DNA of 64,000 nucleotides from JADCCX01 sp031431475 (GCA_031431475.1 JANPDL010000007.1:124001-188000); one strand, 5' to 3'; shown: positions 19,269 through 28,253, numbered from the stretch's first letter. Notes: generated by a model not told the origin, from the letters alone. Made by a program: numbers and translations.

Positions 19269-21464
19269 TCAGTCGTTGACTCGCGTCACGCTGGAGACGA
19301 TCGATTTAGCCTTGAGCTCTCCGATCACGGCGCTGAGATGCTTCAGGTCCCAGACCTCCAGATCGATCAGGATTTCGCGAAAATCCGGCGATTTCGAAGT
19401 CATGACGATGTTGTCGATATTGCCGTCGCTGTCGCCGATCACCCTGGCGATATCGGCCAAAGCGCCGGGCTCATTGATGACGGACAGGCTGAGTTGGGCG
19501 GGGAAACGGCTTTTGCGCGCCTCGTCAATGTCCCAGCGCATATCCAGCCAGCGATCCGGCTGATCATCAAAGGCCGACAGCGCGGCGGACTGGATGGGAT
19601 AGACCGTGATCCCTTCGCCCGGCGTGAGAATCCCCACGATACGATCTCCTGGTACGGCGCCGCCCCGGGGCGCAAAGGTCACGGGCAGATCACCCTGCAG
19701 GCCGCGGATGGGAATCGATGCGCTCTCGTCCTGCTTGCCCGGAACTTTAAATTTTAGGTTCTCGCCTTTTTTCAGTCCGAACCAGCCGCCTTTGCCATCG
19801 CTTTCCGGTCCCGCCTTCTGCTCCTCCTTGAAATCGGGATAGAGCGCTTTGACGACATCGCTGGATACCATTTCTCCACGTCCGACAGCAGCAAGGACAT
19901 CTTCCACGCTGTCGCGTGCCAGGCGGGGCAGGGCGGTCTTCAGCTTCGTATCCGTGAACGGCTTTTCAGCGCGGCTGAACGCCCGTTCGAGGATCTGTCG
20001 GCCGAGCCCCGTGTATTGCGCCTTGACAGCGGCGCGGGTGGCGCGGCGGATATCAGCGCGGGCCTTGCCGGTGACAACTGCGGTTTCCCAGGCAGCCGGC
20101 GGTGTCTGGCCTGGCGCACGGATGATCTCGACCTCGTCACCATTCTGAAGCTCCGACAGCAAGGGCGAATTGCGCCCGTTGATGCGGCAGCCCACTGCTT
20201 CGTTTCCGATGGCTGAGTGTAGAGCATAGGCAAAATCGATGGGGTTCGCGCCGCGTGGAAGTGCGATGAGCGTTCCCTTGGGTGTGAAGCAGAACACCTG
20301 ATCGTGGAAGAGCTCCAGCTTGGTGTGCTCAAGAAACTCTTCCGGGCTGTCGCCTTCGGACAGTGACTCAATCGTCTTGCGCAGCCACTGATAGGCATTC
20401 GATTCCGCCACGCCACCTTCCGGACTGAATTCCATCCCGTCCTTGTAGACAGCGTGGGCCGCGATGCCGAACTCGTCGATCTGGTGCATTTCCCAGGTGC
20501 GGATCTGCAGTTCGACACGCTGGCTGCCGGGTCCGATAACGGTGGTGTGGAGCGAACGGTAATCATTCTGCTTGGGTGTAGAGATGTAGTCCTTGAAGCG
20601 CCCCGGAACCATTGGCCACACCACATGCACCGCACCGACCACGCGGTAGCAATCCGGGATCGTGTTCACGAGGACGCGAAAGCCGAAGATATCGGACAAT
20701 TGCTCGAAGCCGATGGATTTGCGCTCCATCTTTTTCCACACGGAATAGGCTGTCTTCTGGCGGCCCTTGATCTCGGCCTTCAGGCCTTGCGCCAACAATT
20801 TCGCTGTCAGTTCCTGCTCGATCTTCTCGATCAGCCCCTTGTTCTTTTCAGCCAGTTCCAGCAGCTTCGCCTTCACCATGGCATGGGCGTCCGGCATCAA
20901 ATGGCGGAAGGAGAGATCCTCCAGTTCGTCGCGCACCTCCTGCATGCCCATGCGGCCGGCGAGCGGCGCATAGATATCGAGCGTTTCCTCGGCGATGCGG
21001 GCGCGCTTGGTCGGCGGCACATAATGCAGCGTGCGCATGTTGTGCAGCCGGTCCGCCAGCTTCACCAGCAGCACGCGCACATCGGATGAAATGGCGATGA
21101 GCAGCTTGCGCAGGTTTTCGGCCTGCGCCGCCTTCTTCGACACCAGATCGAGCTTCTTGATCTTGGTCAGGCCGTCGACGAGCTGGCCGATCTCGTGGCC
21201 GAAAATCTTGTCGATCTCCTCGCGTGTGGCTTCCGTATCCTCGATTGTGTCGTGCAGCACGGCTGCGACGATGGTGGCATCGTCGAGCTTCAGATCGGTG
21301 AGGATGGCGGCGACTTCCAGTGGATGCGCGAAATAAGGATCGCCCGAGGCGCGCTTCTGGTTGCCATGCGCTTTCATGGCATAGACATAGGCACGGTTCA
21401 GCAGCGCCTCGTCCGTTGCCGGATTGTAGCGTTTCACCCTCTCCACGAGATCATATTGCCGCAT
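19269..21464 (-). CDS. rsh: Bifunctional (p)ppGpp synthetase/hydrolase
   Basis: The single Rel/SpoT homologue expected in alphaproteobacteria, making and degrading (p)ppGpp in starvation. Domains in order: HD hydrolase (YFAHPLEVA, LHDTIEDT and KLADRLHNMRTL, about 45-150), synthetase (about 240-350, with FGFRVLV and YRSLHT), TGS (VFCFTPKG to PGQTPP, about 400-465), and a C-terminal ACT domain ending at residue ~731. The synthetase carries RFKD, the motif of bifunctional rather than synthetase-only enzymes. Two adjacent ATGs exist; the second (21464) gives 731 residues. It is divergent from ruvB. Confidence 0.96.
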   Translation of the reverse strand: MRQYDLVERVKRYNPATDEALLNRAYVYAMKAHGNQKRASGDPYFAHPLEVAAILTDLKLDDATIVAAVLHDTIEDTEATREEIDKIFGHEIGQLVDGLTKIKKLDLVSKKAAQAENLRKLLIAISSDVRVLLVKLADRLHNMRTLHYVPPTKRARIAEETLDIYAPLAGRMGMQEVRDELEDLSFRHLMPDAHAMVKAKLLELAEKNKGLIEKIEQELTAKLLAQGLKAEIKGRQKTAYSVWKKMERKSIGFEQLSDIFGFRVLVNTIPDCYRVVGAVHVVWPMVPGRFKDYISTPKQNDYRSLHTTVIGPGSQRVELQIRTWEMHQIDEFGIAAHAVYKDGMEFSPEGGVAESNAYQWLRKTIESLSEGDSPEEFLEHTKLELFHDQVFCFTPKGTLIALPRGANPIDFAYALHSAIGNEAVGCRINGRNSPLLSELQNGDEVEIIRAPGQTPPAAWETAVVTGKARADIRRATRAAVKAQYTGLGRQILERAFSRAEKPFTDTKLKTALPRLARDSVEDVLAAVGRGEMVSSDVVKALYPDFKEEQKAGPESDGKGGWFGLKKGENLKFKVPGKQDESASIPIRGLQGDLPVTFAPRGGAVPGDRIVGILTPGEGITVYPIQSAALSAFDDQPDRWLDMRWDIDEARKSRFPAQLSLSVINEPGALADIARVIGDSDGNIDNIVMTSKSPDFREILIDLEVWDLKHLSAVIGELKAKSIVSSVTRVND

Positions 21465-21665
21465 CATCGGGAGGCTGCTCTCCCGCGCAGTGGTATTTGC
21501 ATGAATGCAGGATAGGCGGGGGAGGCGGAGAGGGGCAAGCGGTCAATCACTTTTTGCGTATGATGTGCAGGAGGCATTAGGGATCAACTCAGACACGCGC
21601 TTTGCGCGCCTCGCTGCCCCCGTGTATGCGGATGAGGCGGAATCGCCCGCTGGAATCAAACACAC

Positions 21666-22709
21666 TTGTCCACCCCCTCCCGCCTCATCACAGGTGAACG
21701 CCGCGACGAAGACCTGATGGAGGCTTCCATCCGGCCGCAAATTCTGGCGGATTTCGTCGGACAGCAGCAAGCGCGCGAGAATCTCTCGGTCTATATCGAA
21801 GCTGCCCGCCGTCGGGCTGATGCGCTGGACCATGTGCTCTTCGTCGGTCCGCCCGGCCTTGGCAAGACGACGCTGGCGCAGATCGTGGCGAAGGAGCTTG
21901 GTGTCAATTTCCGTTCGACGTCCGGACCCGTGATTGCCAAGGCGGGTGATCTGGCGGCACAGCTCACCAATCTGGAAGAGCGGGATGTGCTGTTCATCGA
22001 TGAAATCCACCGGCTGAATCCGGCGGTGGAGGAAATCCTCTATCCCGCCATGGAGGATTTCCAGCTTGACCTGATCATCGGCGAAGGTCCCGCTGCGCGC
22101 TCCGTCAAGATCGATCTGCCGCGTTTCACGCTGGTGGGCGCCACAACCCGAGCGGGCCTGCTGACGACGCCGTTGCGCGACCGGTTCGGCATCCCGATCC
22201 GCCTGCAGTTCTACACCATCGAAGAGCTTGAGTTCATCGTGAAACGCGGGTCGCGCGTCATGGGGCTTGCGATGTCGGAGGAAGGTGCCAATGAGATCGC
22301 CAAACGCTCGCGCGGCACACCGCGGATCGCGGGACGTCTGCTGCGCCGCGTGCGCGATGTGGCGCTGGTGGACGGAGCCGACGTTGTTACCCGCAAGGTG
22401 GCGGACAAGGCGCTGCGCATGATGGATGTCGATGCGCTTGGCCTCGACCAGATGGACATGAAATATCTGCGGACCATCGCGGAAAAGTTCGGCGGTGGAC
22501 CGGTCGGTGTCGAGACTATCGCGGCCTCGCTGTCGGAAGGCCGCGACGCCATTGAGGAGATCATCGAGCCCTATCTGATGCAGCAGGGCTTCGTGCAGCG
22601 CACCCCGCGCGGGCGATTGCTGACGGGTCATGCGTTCCGGCACATGGGACTGCCCGAGCCGCACAGGGAGCTTGGGCAGTTCGGTTTGTTTGGGGAGGGG
22701 GAGGAATGA
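21666..22709 (+). CDS. ruvB: Holliday junction branch migration ATPase RuvB
   Basis: The AAA+ motor that drives branch migration with RuvA. Walker A GPPGLGKTTLA (about residues 57-67), Walker B LFIDEIHRL (about 107), sensor 1 GATTRAG and the C-terminal winged helix (PRGRLLTGHAFRHMG) are all present; 347 residues is full length. I used the TTG at 21666 because RLITGERRDEDLMEASIRPQ matches the usual RuvB N-terminus, whereas the ATG at 21717 would remove it. ruvC and ruvA are not beside it, which is unusual, as the three normally cluster. A small MmcQ/YjbR gene follows 37 bases on. Confidence 0.96.
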   Translation: MSTPSRLITGERRDEDLMEASIRPQILADFVGQQQARENLSVYIEAARRRADALDHVLFVGPPGLGKTTLAQIVAKELGVNFRSTSGPVIAKAGDLAAQLTNLEERDVLFIDEIHRLNPAVEEILYPAMEDFQLDLIIGEGPAARSVKIDLPRFTLVGATTRAGLLTTPLRDRFGIPIRLQFYTIEELEFIVKRGSRVMGLAMSEEGANEIAKRSRGTPRIAGRLLRRVRDVALVDGADVVTRKVADKALRMMDVDALGLDQMDMKYLRTIAEKFGGGPVGVETIAASLSEGRDAIEEIIEPYLMQQGFVQRTPRGRLLTGHAFRHMGLPEPHRELGQFGLFGEGEE

Positions 22710-22746
22710 TTATGTCCATGCTGACACTTTGCAAGTCTGCCATCCG

Positions 22747-23124
22747 ATGACCCTCGACGACCTCAACACGTTCTGCGCCAGCCTCCCACATAGCTTCCGC
22801 GTGATCCAGTGGGAGGATGCGCATGTCTGGAAGATTGGCGTGGGCGCTCGGGCCAAGGTCTTCGTCATCGCGCGCTCCGGCGAGAATGGCCTGGCGCAGG
22901 TCAGTTTCAAATGTTCGCGGATGAGCTTTGACCTGCTGCAGGATCAGCCCGGCCTGCGCCCCGCGCCCTATCTGGCATCGCGCGGCATGAGCTGGATCCA
23001 GCGCATGAGCGATGCCTCCATGGACGATTCGGCGCTGAGGGATTACGTCCGCGAGAGCTTCCGGCTGGTGTCGCTGGGGTTGACGAAGGTGGAACAGCAG
23101 CGGCTGGGGCTGAACCAGTCGTAA
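22747..23124 (+). CDS. MmcQ/YjbR family protein
   Basis: A 125-residue member of the MmcQ/YjbR (CyaY-like fold) family, often labelled DNA-binding without firm proof. The family pattern is visible: an acidic start, the W-ED-x-HVWKIG strand, KVFVIA and then VSFKCS, and a C-terminal helix with SYRLVS-like residues (here ESFRLVSLGL). It follows ruvB by 37 bases on the same strand, so it may be cotranscribed. The ATG at 22747 gives the typical N-terminus. Confidence 0.85.
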   Translation: MTLDDLNTFCASLPHSFRVIQWEDAHVWKIGVGARAKVFVIARSGENGLAQVSFKCSRMSFDLLQDQPGLRPAPYLASRGMSWIQRMSDASMDDSALRDYVRESFRLVSLGLTKVEQQRLGLNQS

Positions 23125-23130
23125 GCGGCA

Positions 23131-23442
23131 CTACCGCTTCTTCACGAACTCCGCCCGCAGCACCAGCCCCCGGATGCTGTCGTGCTTGCAATCGACCTCC
23201 TGCGTACCTCCCGTGAGACGTATCGATTTGATCAGAGTGCCACGCCGAAGCGTCTGCCCCGCGCCCTTGACTTCAAGGTCCTTGATCAGCGTTACCTGAT
23301 CGCCATCGGCCAGGAGATTGCCGACAGAATCGCGCACTTCGATCTTGTCGCCTGCGCTTGCCGCAGCCTGTTTCGCCAGTAGTTCCGACTTCGGAAGCCA
23401 CTCGCCGCTGTCCTCGTCGAACACGTATTCGTCGTCGCTCAT
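23131..23442 (-). CDS. PhnA/YjdM-domain protein
   Basis: A 103-residue protein with the C-terminal PhnA (YjdM) beta-barrel domain: VRDSVGNLLADGDQVTLIKDL and the following VKGAGQTLRRGTLIK are hallmark segments. The usual N-terminal zinc ribbon is replaced by a short acidic start (SDDEYVFDEDSGEW). The link to phosphonate use is historical and weak; function is unknown. It is convergent with the MmcQ-like gene (6-base gap). Confidence 0.88.
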   Translation of the reverse strand: MSDDEYVFDEDSGEWLPKSELLAKQAAASAGDKIEVRDSVGNLLADGDQVTLIKDLEVKGAGQTLRRGTLIKSIRLTGGTQEVDCKHDSIRGLVLRAEFVKKR

Positions 23443-23608
23443 TGCCGGTGGCCTCTGGTGGGATACGAGCTACATAAGCCGTTGTCCGTGCAGGAGATAG
23501 CGGAATTGTAGCCACGGTTCCGCTGGACAACCAACGGTGGGCAGATGATATTTGTCGGACAAGTTGACAAGCTGAGCCAATCAGCGGCGTCAGGTGGAGG
23601 ACAATATC

Positions 23609-24595
23609 ATGATTATCAACCGCAGAACCATTCTCTCGGGTGTCGTAGCTGCTGCGGTGGCATGCCCGTTCGTTCACGGTGCATCGGCGCAGACGCCATG
23701 GCCGCAGGACCGGGTTGTCACCGTCGTGGTGCCTTTCGCGGCGGGCGGCACATCCGATATCCTGGGGCGCACCATTGCGGAGCGCCTGTCGCAGCGGCTC
23801 GGGCAGCGTTTTATCGTGGAGAACAAGGCGGGGGCAGGCGGCAACATCGGCGTGGCTTCCGTGGCGCGCGCCGCAGGCGATGGCTACACGCTGGCCATGG
23901 GTACAGTCTCGACCCATGCGATCAACCCGAATGTCTACAAGAATATGCCGTTTGACCATGTGAAGGATTTCACCCCGGTGTCGCTGGTGGCGATGGTGCC
24001 CAACCTGCTGATGGTCAATCCCAGCCTGCCTGCGAAGACTGTGCCGGAGCTGATTGATCTGCTGAAAAAAAACCCCGGCAAATACTCCTACGGATCATCG
24101 GGTGCGGGCACCTCGATCCATATGGCGGGCGAGTTGTTCAAGATCATGGCGGGCGTCGATATCGTGCATGTGCCGTATCGCTCCTCGGCGCAGGTGACGC
24201 AGGACCTGCTGGGCGGCAACATCCAGCTGACCTTCGACAACATCACGGTGGCCTGGCCGCAGATTCAGGCGGGCAACATCCGCGCGCTGGCGACGGCGAC
24301 GCCGCAACGCATTACGGCGGATCCCAACCTGCCGACGATGTCAGAATTTCTCCCGGGATTCGCCTCGACGTCATGGCACGGCCTGTTCGCGCCGTCCTCG
24401 ACGCCGAAAGCGATTACCGACCGGCTGACGCAGGAGGTGATGGCGATCATGAAGGAGCCTGCCGTGATGGACTCCATGGCCAAGGTCGGCGTGACGCCGG
24501 TAGGCTCCAATCAAGCGGATTTCGTCAAGATGATCACGGAAGAGACGAAGGTCTGGGGTGAAGTCGCGGCGAAGGCGAATGTCAGGATCGACTGA
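23609..24595 (+). CDS. Bug/TctC-type periplasmic binding protein
   Basis: A 328-residue solute receptor of the Bug family, the soluble component of tripartite tricarboxylate transporters. A signal peptide covers about 1-24 with an Arg-Arg pair (INRRTIL) at the start. The mature part has the family segments VVPFAAGGTSDILGR, VENKAGAGGNIG and YKNMPFD. GGAGG-like ribosome site GGAGG at 23596-23600 is eight bases before the ATG at 23609, which decides the start over the one at 23594. No TctA or TctB gene is nearby, as is usual for orphan Bug receptors. The ligand, probably a carboxylate, is not known. Convergent overlap of 14 bases with the next gene. Confidence 0.93.
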   Translation: MIINRRTILSGVVAAAVACPFVHGASAQTPWPQDRVVTVVVPFAAGGTSDILGRTIAERLSQRLGQRFIVENKAGAGGNIGVASVARAAGDGYTLAMGTVSTHAINPNVYKNMPFDHVKDFTPVSLVAMVPNLLMVNPSLPAKTVPELIDLLKKNPGKYSYGSSGAGTSIHMAGELFKIMAGVDIVHVPYRSSAQVTQDLLGGNIQLTFDNITVAWPQIQAGNIRALATATPQRITADPNLPTMSEFLPGFASTSWHGLFAPSSTPKAITDRLTQEVMAIMKEPAVMDSMAKVGVTPVGSNQADFVKMITEETKVWGEVAAKANVRID

Positions 24596-24848
24596 GCTTC
24601 GCCCGTTCCACCCCCGCCTCGGGCGCATACCGGCTCCCGGGATGTCGTGCCAGAAACAGGTCATAGGCAGCGATTGTTCCTGCGCGCCGTGCCGCCTGCA
24701 ACTCTTCGAACTCCGCGACATGGCCCGGGCGGGCAGGCCGCATAGGACCGCCGCTGCCGGGAGGGTTGTTGCCGGACTGGGCCATGGCTGGGCCTCCTGT
24801 TGTCATCAGAATGATGAAGGCGAGGCTGACGAACACGCGTAAACCCAA
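24582..24848 (-). CDS. Small secreted protein of unknown function
   Basis: An 88-residue protein with a signal peptide (about 1-23, cleavage after AMAQ), a glycine/proline-rich stretch, then a helical part with FEELQAARRAGTIAAYDLFLARHPGSRYA, which looks like a single Sel1/TPR-like helix pair. It starts 3 bases after the rhodanese gene's stop on the same strand, so the two form one unit. No family is recognised. Confidence 0.7.
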   Translation of the reverse strand: MGLRVFVSLAFIILMTTGGPAMAQSGNNPPGSGGPMRPARPGHVAEFEELQAARRAGTIAAYDLFLARHPGSRYAPEAGVERAKLSRS

Positions 24849-24851
24849 GTC

Positions 24852-25274
24852 TCAATCTTCCTTCTTCACCGGCAAACCATGGGCGATCCAGCCCTTGTCC
24901 GCACTGTTGCCGATCATGCCGCCCTCAACATTGATCACACGGGAATATCCGCCCTGCTGCATAAGCGCGGCCTGAACGGTGCGGGTACGGTTGGCGGTGC
25001 GGCAGATCAGGGCGACGGCTTTCGTTCGGTCGCCCTCGACAATTTTGGACAGTTTGGCCGCGAACATCGGGTCGTTCATGTCCAGCTTGTGCGCCCCTTC
25101 GGCCACGCCGGTTTCTTTCCATTCCTCCGGCGTGCGGATGTCGATGAGGATGGCTTTCTTGTCGGAGACGAGTTTGGCCGCTTCTACGGGTGTCATGTGC
25201 AGGGGTGTGTCCTGTGCGTTGGCGGTCATGAGGCAGGCCGTGAGGGCGAGGATGGCGAGGGGGGAGCGGCGCAT
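24852..25274 (-). CDS. Secreted rhodanese-like protein
   Basis: A 140-residue periplasmic protein: signal peptide about 1-20 (cleavage after TANAQ), then one rhodanese domain with LIDIRTPEEW near residue 45 and the active-site loop CRTANRT, whose cysteine would carry persulfide. Such single-domain exported rhodaneses may handle sulfane sulfur or sense oxidants; the substrate is unknown. A palindromic repeat separates it from leuA upstream, and a small secreted gene follows 3 bases later. Confidence 0.88.
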   Translation of the reverse strand: MRRSPLAILALTACLMTANAQDTPLHMTPVEAAKLVSDKKAILIDIRTPEEWKETGVAEGAHKLDMNDPMFAAKLSKIVEGDRTKAVALICRTANRTRTVQAALMQQGGYSRVINVEGGMIGNSADKGWIAHGLPVKKED

Positions 25275-25290
25275 GGATTGCTTCCTGTTT

Positions 25291-25425
25291 CCCTTCTCCC
25301 CTTGCGGGAGAAGGTGCCTGCCGGATGGCAGGCGGATGAGGGGTCACACGGTTCTGAGAGGTTAGCGCGACCCCTCATCCGACCTCGCGAAGGCGAGGCC
25401 ACCTTCTCCCGCTAGGGGAGAAGGA
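25291..25425. repeat. Palindromic repeat, family B copy 2
   Basis: Starts with the hairpin CCTTCTCCCCTTGCGGGAGA, contains GGATGAGGGGT and its complement ACCCCTCATCC, and ends with ACCTTCTCCC and a matching GGGGAGAAGG. Lies between leuA and the rhodanese gene, only 8 bases past the leuA stop. Confidence 0.88.
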
Positions 25426-25433
25426 GAAGCGCG

Positions 25434-26996
25434 CTACCCCACAGCCGTGGAATGCAACCGCGCACCCCGGGCTGTCAGCTTGTTGAGCGCGGACAGATAC
25501 GCCTTGCCCGATGCTACGAGCGTATCGGGATCCGACGCGCGGCCTGTGACCGAGCGGCCTTCCGCCGCGAGACGCACCGATACTTCCGCTTGTGCATCGG
25601 TGCCTTCAGTCACAGCATGAACCTGATAAAGCTCCAGCTTGGCCACATGCGGCACCAGCTTCTGGATGGCGTGGAAGATTGCGTCCACCGGGCCATTTCC
25701 GGTTGATTGCACGGTCTGGTGCGTGCCGTCGATATCGAGCGTCAGGGTGGCGGATTGCGGACCCATCGTGCCGGCGATCACGGTCAGCGCTACGACTTTC
25801 ATACGGTCGGCGGCGGTGGCGATGCCCTCGTCCACCAGCGCCTCGATATCCTCGTCGTAGACATGCTTCTTGCGATCAGCCAGCGCCTTGAAGCGGTTGA
25901 AAGCGTCTTCCACCGCGTTGTCGCCCAGTTCGTAGCCCAGATCCTTCATCTTGCTCTTGAAGGCGGCGCGGCCCGAATGCTTGCCCATGACCAGCGAGGT
26001 CTTGGTGACGCCAACGGAGGCTGGCGTCATGATTTCGTAGGTGTTGGCATTTTTCAGCATGCCGTCCTGGTGGATGCCGCTTTCATGGGCGAAGGCGTTC
26101 CGACCCACGATGGCCTTGTTGTACTGCACCGGGAAGGAGGCTGCAGCGGAGACCAGCTTAGAGGCGCGGTTGAGCATCGTGGCCTCGATGCCGGTGTGGT
26201 AGGGCAGCACATCGCTGCGGGTCTTGATCGCCATCACGATCTCTTCGAGCGCCGCATTGCCCGCCCGCTCTCCGATGCCGTTAATCGTGCATTCGATCTG
26301 CCGTGCGCCACCTGCGACGCCCGCCAACGCATTGGCGACGGCAAGGCCGAGATCATTGTGGGTGTGGACGGAAAAGATCACCTTGTCGGCATTCGGAACG
26401 CGGTTGCGCACTTGTTCGAACATGGCCCGATATTCATCCGGCGTGGCATAGCCCACGGTATCAGGCAGGTTGATGGTCGTCGCGCCCTGCGCAATCGCCA
26501 CCTCGACGCAGCGGCAGAGATAATCGATCGGCGTGCGTGTGGCATCCATCGCGGACCACTCGATATCGTCCACGAGGTTGCGGGCGCGGGCGACGGTGGA
26601 CCTGATGATCTCGATCACCTCGTCCTCGGTCTTTTTCATCTGGAATTGCAGATGGATCGGCGACGTGGACACGAAAGTATGGATGCGGCCGCGCTTCGCA
26701 TGCCGTACCGCCTCGCCGCAGCGGTCGATATCGGCATTGATGGCGCGGGCGAGACCGGCGATGGTGGCGTTCTTCGTGCGGCCCGCGATGGCGTGAACAC
26801 TCTCGAAATCACCCTGCGATGCGATGGGGAAACCCGCCTCGATGACATCGACGCCCATAGCATCGAGACATTCGGCGACCATGATCTTTTCCTCGAAGGT
26901 CATGGTGGCACCCGGCGATTGTTCGCCGTCGCGCAAGGTGGTGTCGAAAATGATGACGCGGTCGGATTTCGACGCGCTCTTGGTGCTGGAAGTCAT
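25434..26996 (-). CDS. leuA: 2-isopropylmalate synthase
   Basis: Commits 2-ketoisovalerate to leucine by condensing it with acetyl-CoA. The catalytic TIM barrel starts at IIFDTTLRDGEQSPGATM, contains metal-binding VHTHNDLGLAVANAL and NGIGERAGNAALEE, and is followed by the C-terminal leucine-binding regulatory domain (about 395-515) ending LNKLTARG. At 520 residues it matches the alphaproteobacterial enzyme. AAGGA lies about 8 bases before the start. A palindromic repeat follows the stop. The leader shows no clear leucine-rich attenuator peptide. Confidence 0.96.
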   Translation of the reverse strand: MTSSTKSASKSDRVIIFDTTLRDGEQSPGATMTFEEKIMVAECLDAMGVDVIEAGFPIASQGDFESVHAIAGRTKNATIAGLARAINADIDRCGEAVRHAKRGRIHTFVSTSPIHLQFQMKKTEDEVIEIIRSTVARARNLVDDIEWSAMDATRTPIDYLCRCVEVAIAQGATTINLPDTVGYATPDEYRAMFEQVRNRVPNADKVIFSVHTHNDLGLAVANALAGVAGGARQIECTINGIGERAGNAALEEIVMAIKTRSDVLPYHTGIEATMLNRASKLVSAAASFPVQYNKAIVGRNAFAHESGIHQDGMLKNANTYEIMTPASVGVTKTSLVMGKHSGRAAFKSKMKDLGYELGDNAVEDAFNRFKALADRKKHVYDEDIEALVDEGIATAADRMKVVALTVIAGTMGPQSATLTLDIDGTHQTVQSTGNGPVDAIFHAIQKLVPHVAKLELYQVHAVTEGTDAQAEVSVRLAAEGRSVTGRASDPDTLVASGKAYLSALNKLTARGARLHSTAVG

Positions 26997-27122
26997 TATG
27001 AAAATCCTTGTCGCTTATCCCCGAAGCGCAGGACTTATGCCTTACAAGCTTCGGACCCAGGGTAAAGGTCGGGGGTGAACTGTGATTTCCCCTGACAGCC
27101 CAGGCTAATGCCCATGCGGCCC

Positions 27123-27254
27123 TCAGGGGCGGATAAGCAGAAGGAGTGCGAGAATGAACAAGGCGGATGCTGCAGCGAGCGTGTTGCGCGCAAGCTGCAT
27201 TTTGAGATCGATCACTTTGGCTTTGGTGCGGCTTTTAGCCGGGACGCGTGCCAT
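27123..27254 (-). CDS. Small single-pass membrane protein (43 residues)
   Basis: A short gene upstream of leuA on the same strand. The 43-residue product has a basic N-terminal half (MARVPAKSRTKAKVIDLK) and one hydrophobic helix near residues 25-41 (LAAASALFILALLLLI), ending RP. A ribosome site GGAGA is six bases before the ATG. The basic-then-hydrophobic layout fits an inner-membrane microprotein with its N-terminus inside. Codon use is normal for the genome. It could be a leader-encoded peptide for leuA, 126 bases downstream, but has only ordinary leucine clustering within the helix. Function is unknown. Confidence 0.6.
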   Translation of the reverse strand: MARVPAKSRTKAKVIDLKMQLARNTLAAASALFILALLLLIRP

Positions 27255-27402
27255 GCGAACTCTCCGCAAGTTTGTTTTGTGAATCATAAGGTAAGTAAAA
27301 CAACGGTGTTTCGCAAGGGGTGGGCCGCATCAACGTGGATTATTGATGAAGAGGGTGCTAGCCCTGTGGCTTGTGAGTCACAGATCAGCGCCCAGAGAGA
27401 TT

Positions 27403-27738
27403 ATGAAACGCTTTGCCATCTTGTCCGCCCTTCTCTTGCTCGCCGCCTGCAATCAGTCCGCACCGCCGCCCGCTGCATCCGTCGCGCAGCCGCAATCGTC
27501 CTCGCTGATAACACCCGCCGGTTTCCGCCTGCCGGAAGGCACGGGCTGTGCCGGTGATGTCGCGCGTTTCAGGGCGGTGCAGGACAATGATCTGCAGACC
27601 GGCCATGTGAACAAGGCGGTGCATACCCGCATCGGGGCCGAGATCGATCAGGCGGCTGCCTTGTGTTCGGCGGGAAATGATGCAGGCGCGAGGGGCGCTC
27701 TGGCGGGAACGAAGCGGCGGTTCGGGTATCCCGCGTGA
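27403..27738 (+). CDS. Small lipoprotein of unknown function
   Basis: A 111-residue predicted lipoprotein: MKRFAILSALLLLAAC is a signal peptide with lipobox LAAC. The mature part is proline/serine rich, then has two cysteines (TGCAGD and ALCSAG) and a helical stretch GHVNKAVHTRIGAEIDQA. I placed the start at 27403 because the lipobox fits it; the frame is open for 20 more codons upstream. The stop overlaps the GTG start of the Lrp gene by three bases, so the pair may be coupled. Confidence 0.8.
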   Translation: MKRFAILSALLLLAACNQSAPPPAASVAQPQSSSLITPAGFRLPEGTGCAGDVARFRAVQDNDLQTGHVNKAVHTRIGAEIDQAAALCSAGNDAGARGALAGTKRRFGYPA

Positions 27739-28196
27739 CCGAACTCGACCGTCTTGATCGCCGTATCCTGCGCTTCCTGCAGGAGGATGGCCGTATCTCC
27801 AACGTGGAACTCGCCGACAAGGTGGGTCTGTCGCCGACAGCGACGGCGGAGCGCGTGAAGCGCCTGCAGAAGGACAAGGTGATCCGCGGCTATGGTGCGC
27901 GGCTTGACCCCACCAAACTTGGCCGGTCTTTCCTTGTCTTCATCGAGGTGACACTCGACAAGACGACCTCTGACGTCTTCGAGAAATTCGGTGCTGCCGT
28001 GCAGCGCGCGCCCGATGTGCTGGAATGCCATCTGGTCGCGGGCGGTTTCGACTATCTCGTCAAGACGCGCGTGTCCGACATGGCGGCCTACCGCACGCTG
28101 CTGGGCGACACGATCCTGTCGCTGCCGGGCGTGAAGGAGACACGCAGCTATGCCGTGATGGAAGAGGTGAAGACGGAAGCGCCGCTGCCGGTGTGA
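27735..28196 (+). CDS. Lrp/AsnC-family transcription regulator
   Basis: A 153-residue regulator with an N-terminal winged helix-turn-helix (ELDRLDRRILRFLQEDGR to VERVKRLQKDKVI) and a C-terminal RAM/AsnC ligand-binding domain (SFLVFIEVTLDK, then ECHLVAGGFDYLVKTRV). Members sense amino acids, and the RGYGARLDPTKLG linker is typical of Lrp-like proteins acting on amino acid catabolism. It starts at GTG overlapping the lipoprotein gene's stop. The gene it controls is not identifiable; the usual divergent partner is absent. Confidence 0.93.
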   Translation: MTELDRLDRRILRFLQEDGRISNVELADKVGLSPTATAERVKRLQKDKVIRGYGARLDPTKLGRSFLVFIEVTLDKTTSDVFEKFGAAVQRAPDVLECHLVAGGFDYLVKTRVSDMAAYRTLLGDTILSLPGVKETRSYAVMEEVKTEAPLPV

Positions 28197-28253
28197 AGGG
28201 GGGGCGGTGCATAAATCAAGATTTTTGCACCATTCATCACTTCTGAGAGGATA

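Noticed and set aside
25707..27065. Long antisense frame (452 codons) over leuA
   Set aside because: LeuA is well supported and the antisense product is low-complexity and histidine/arginine rich, the usual shadow of a high-GC gene.
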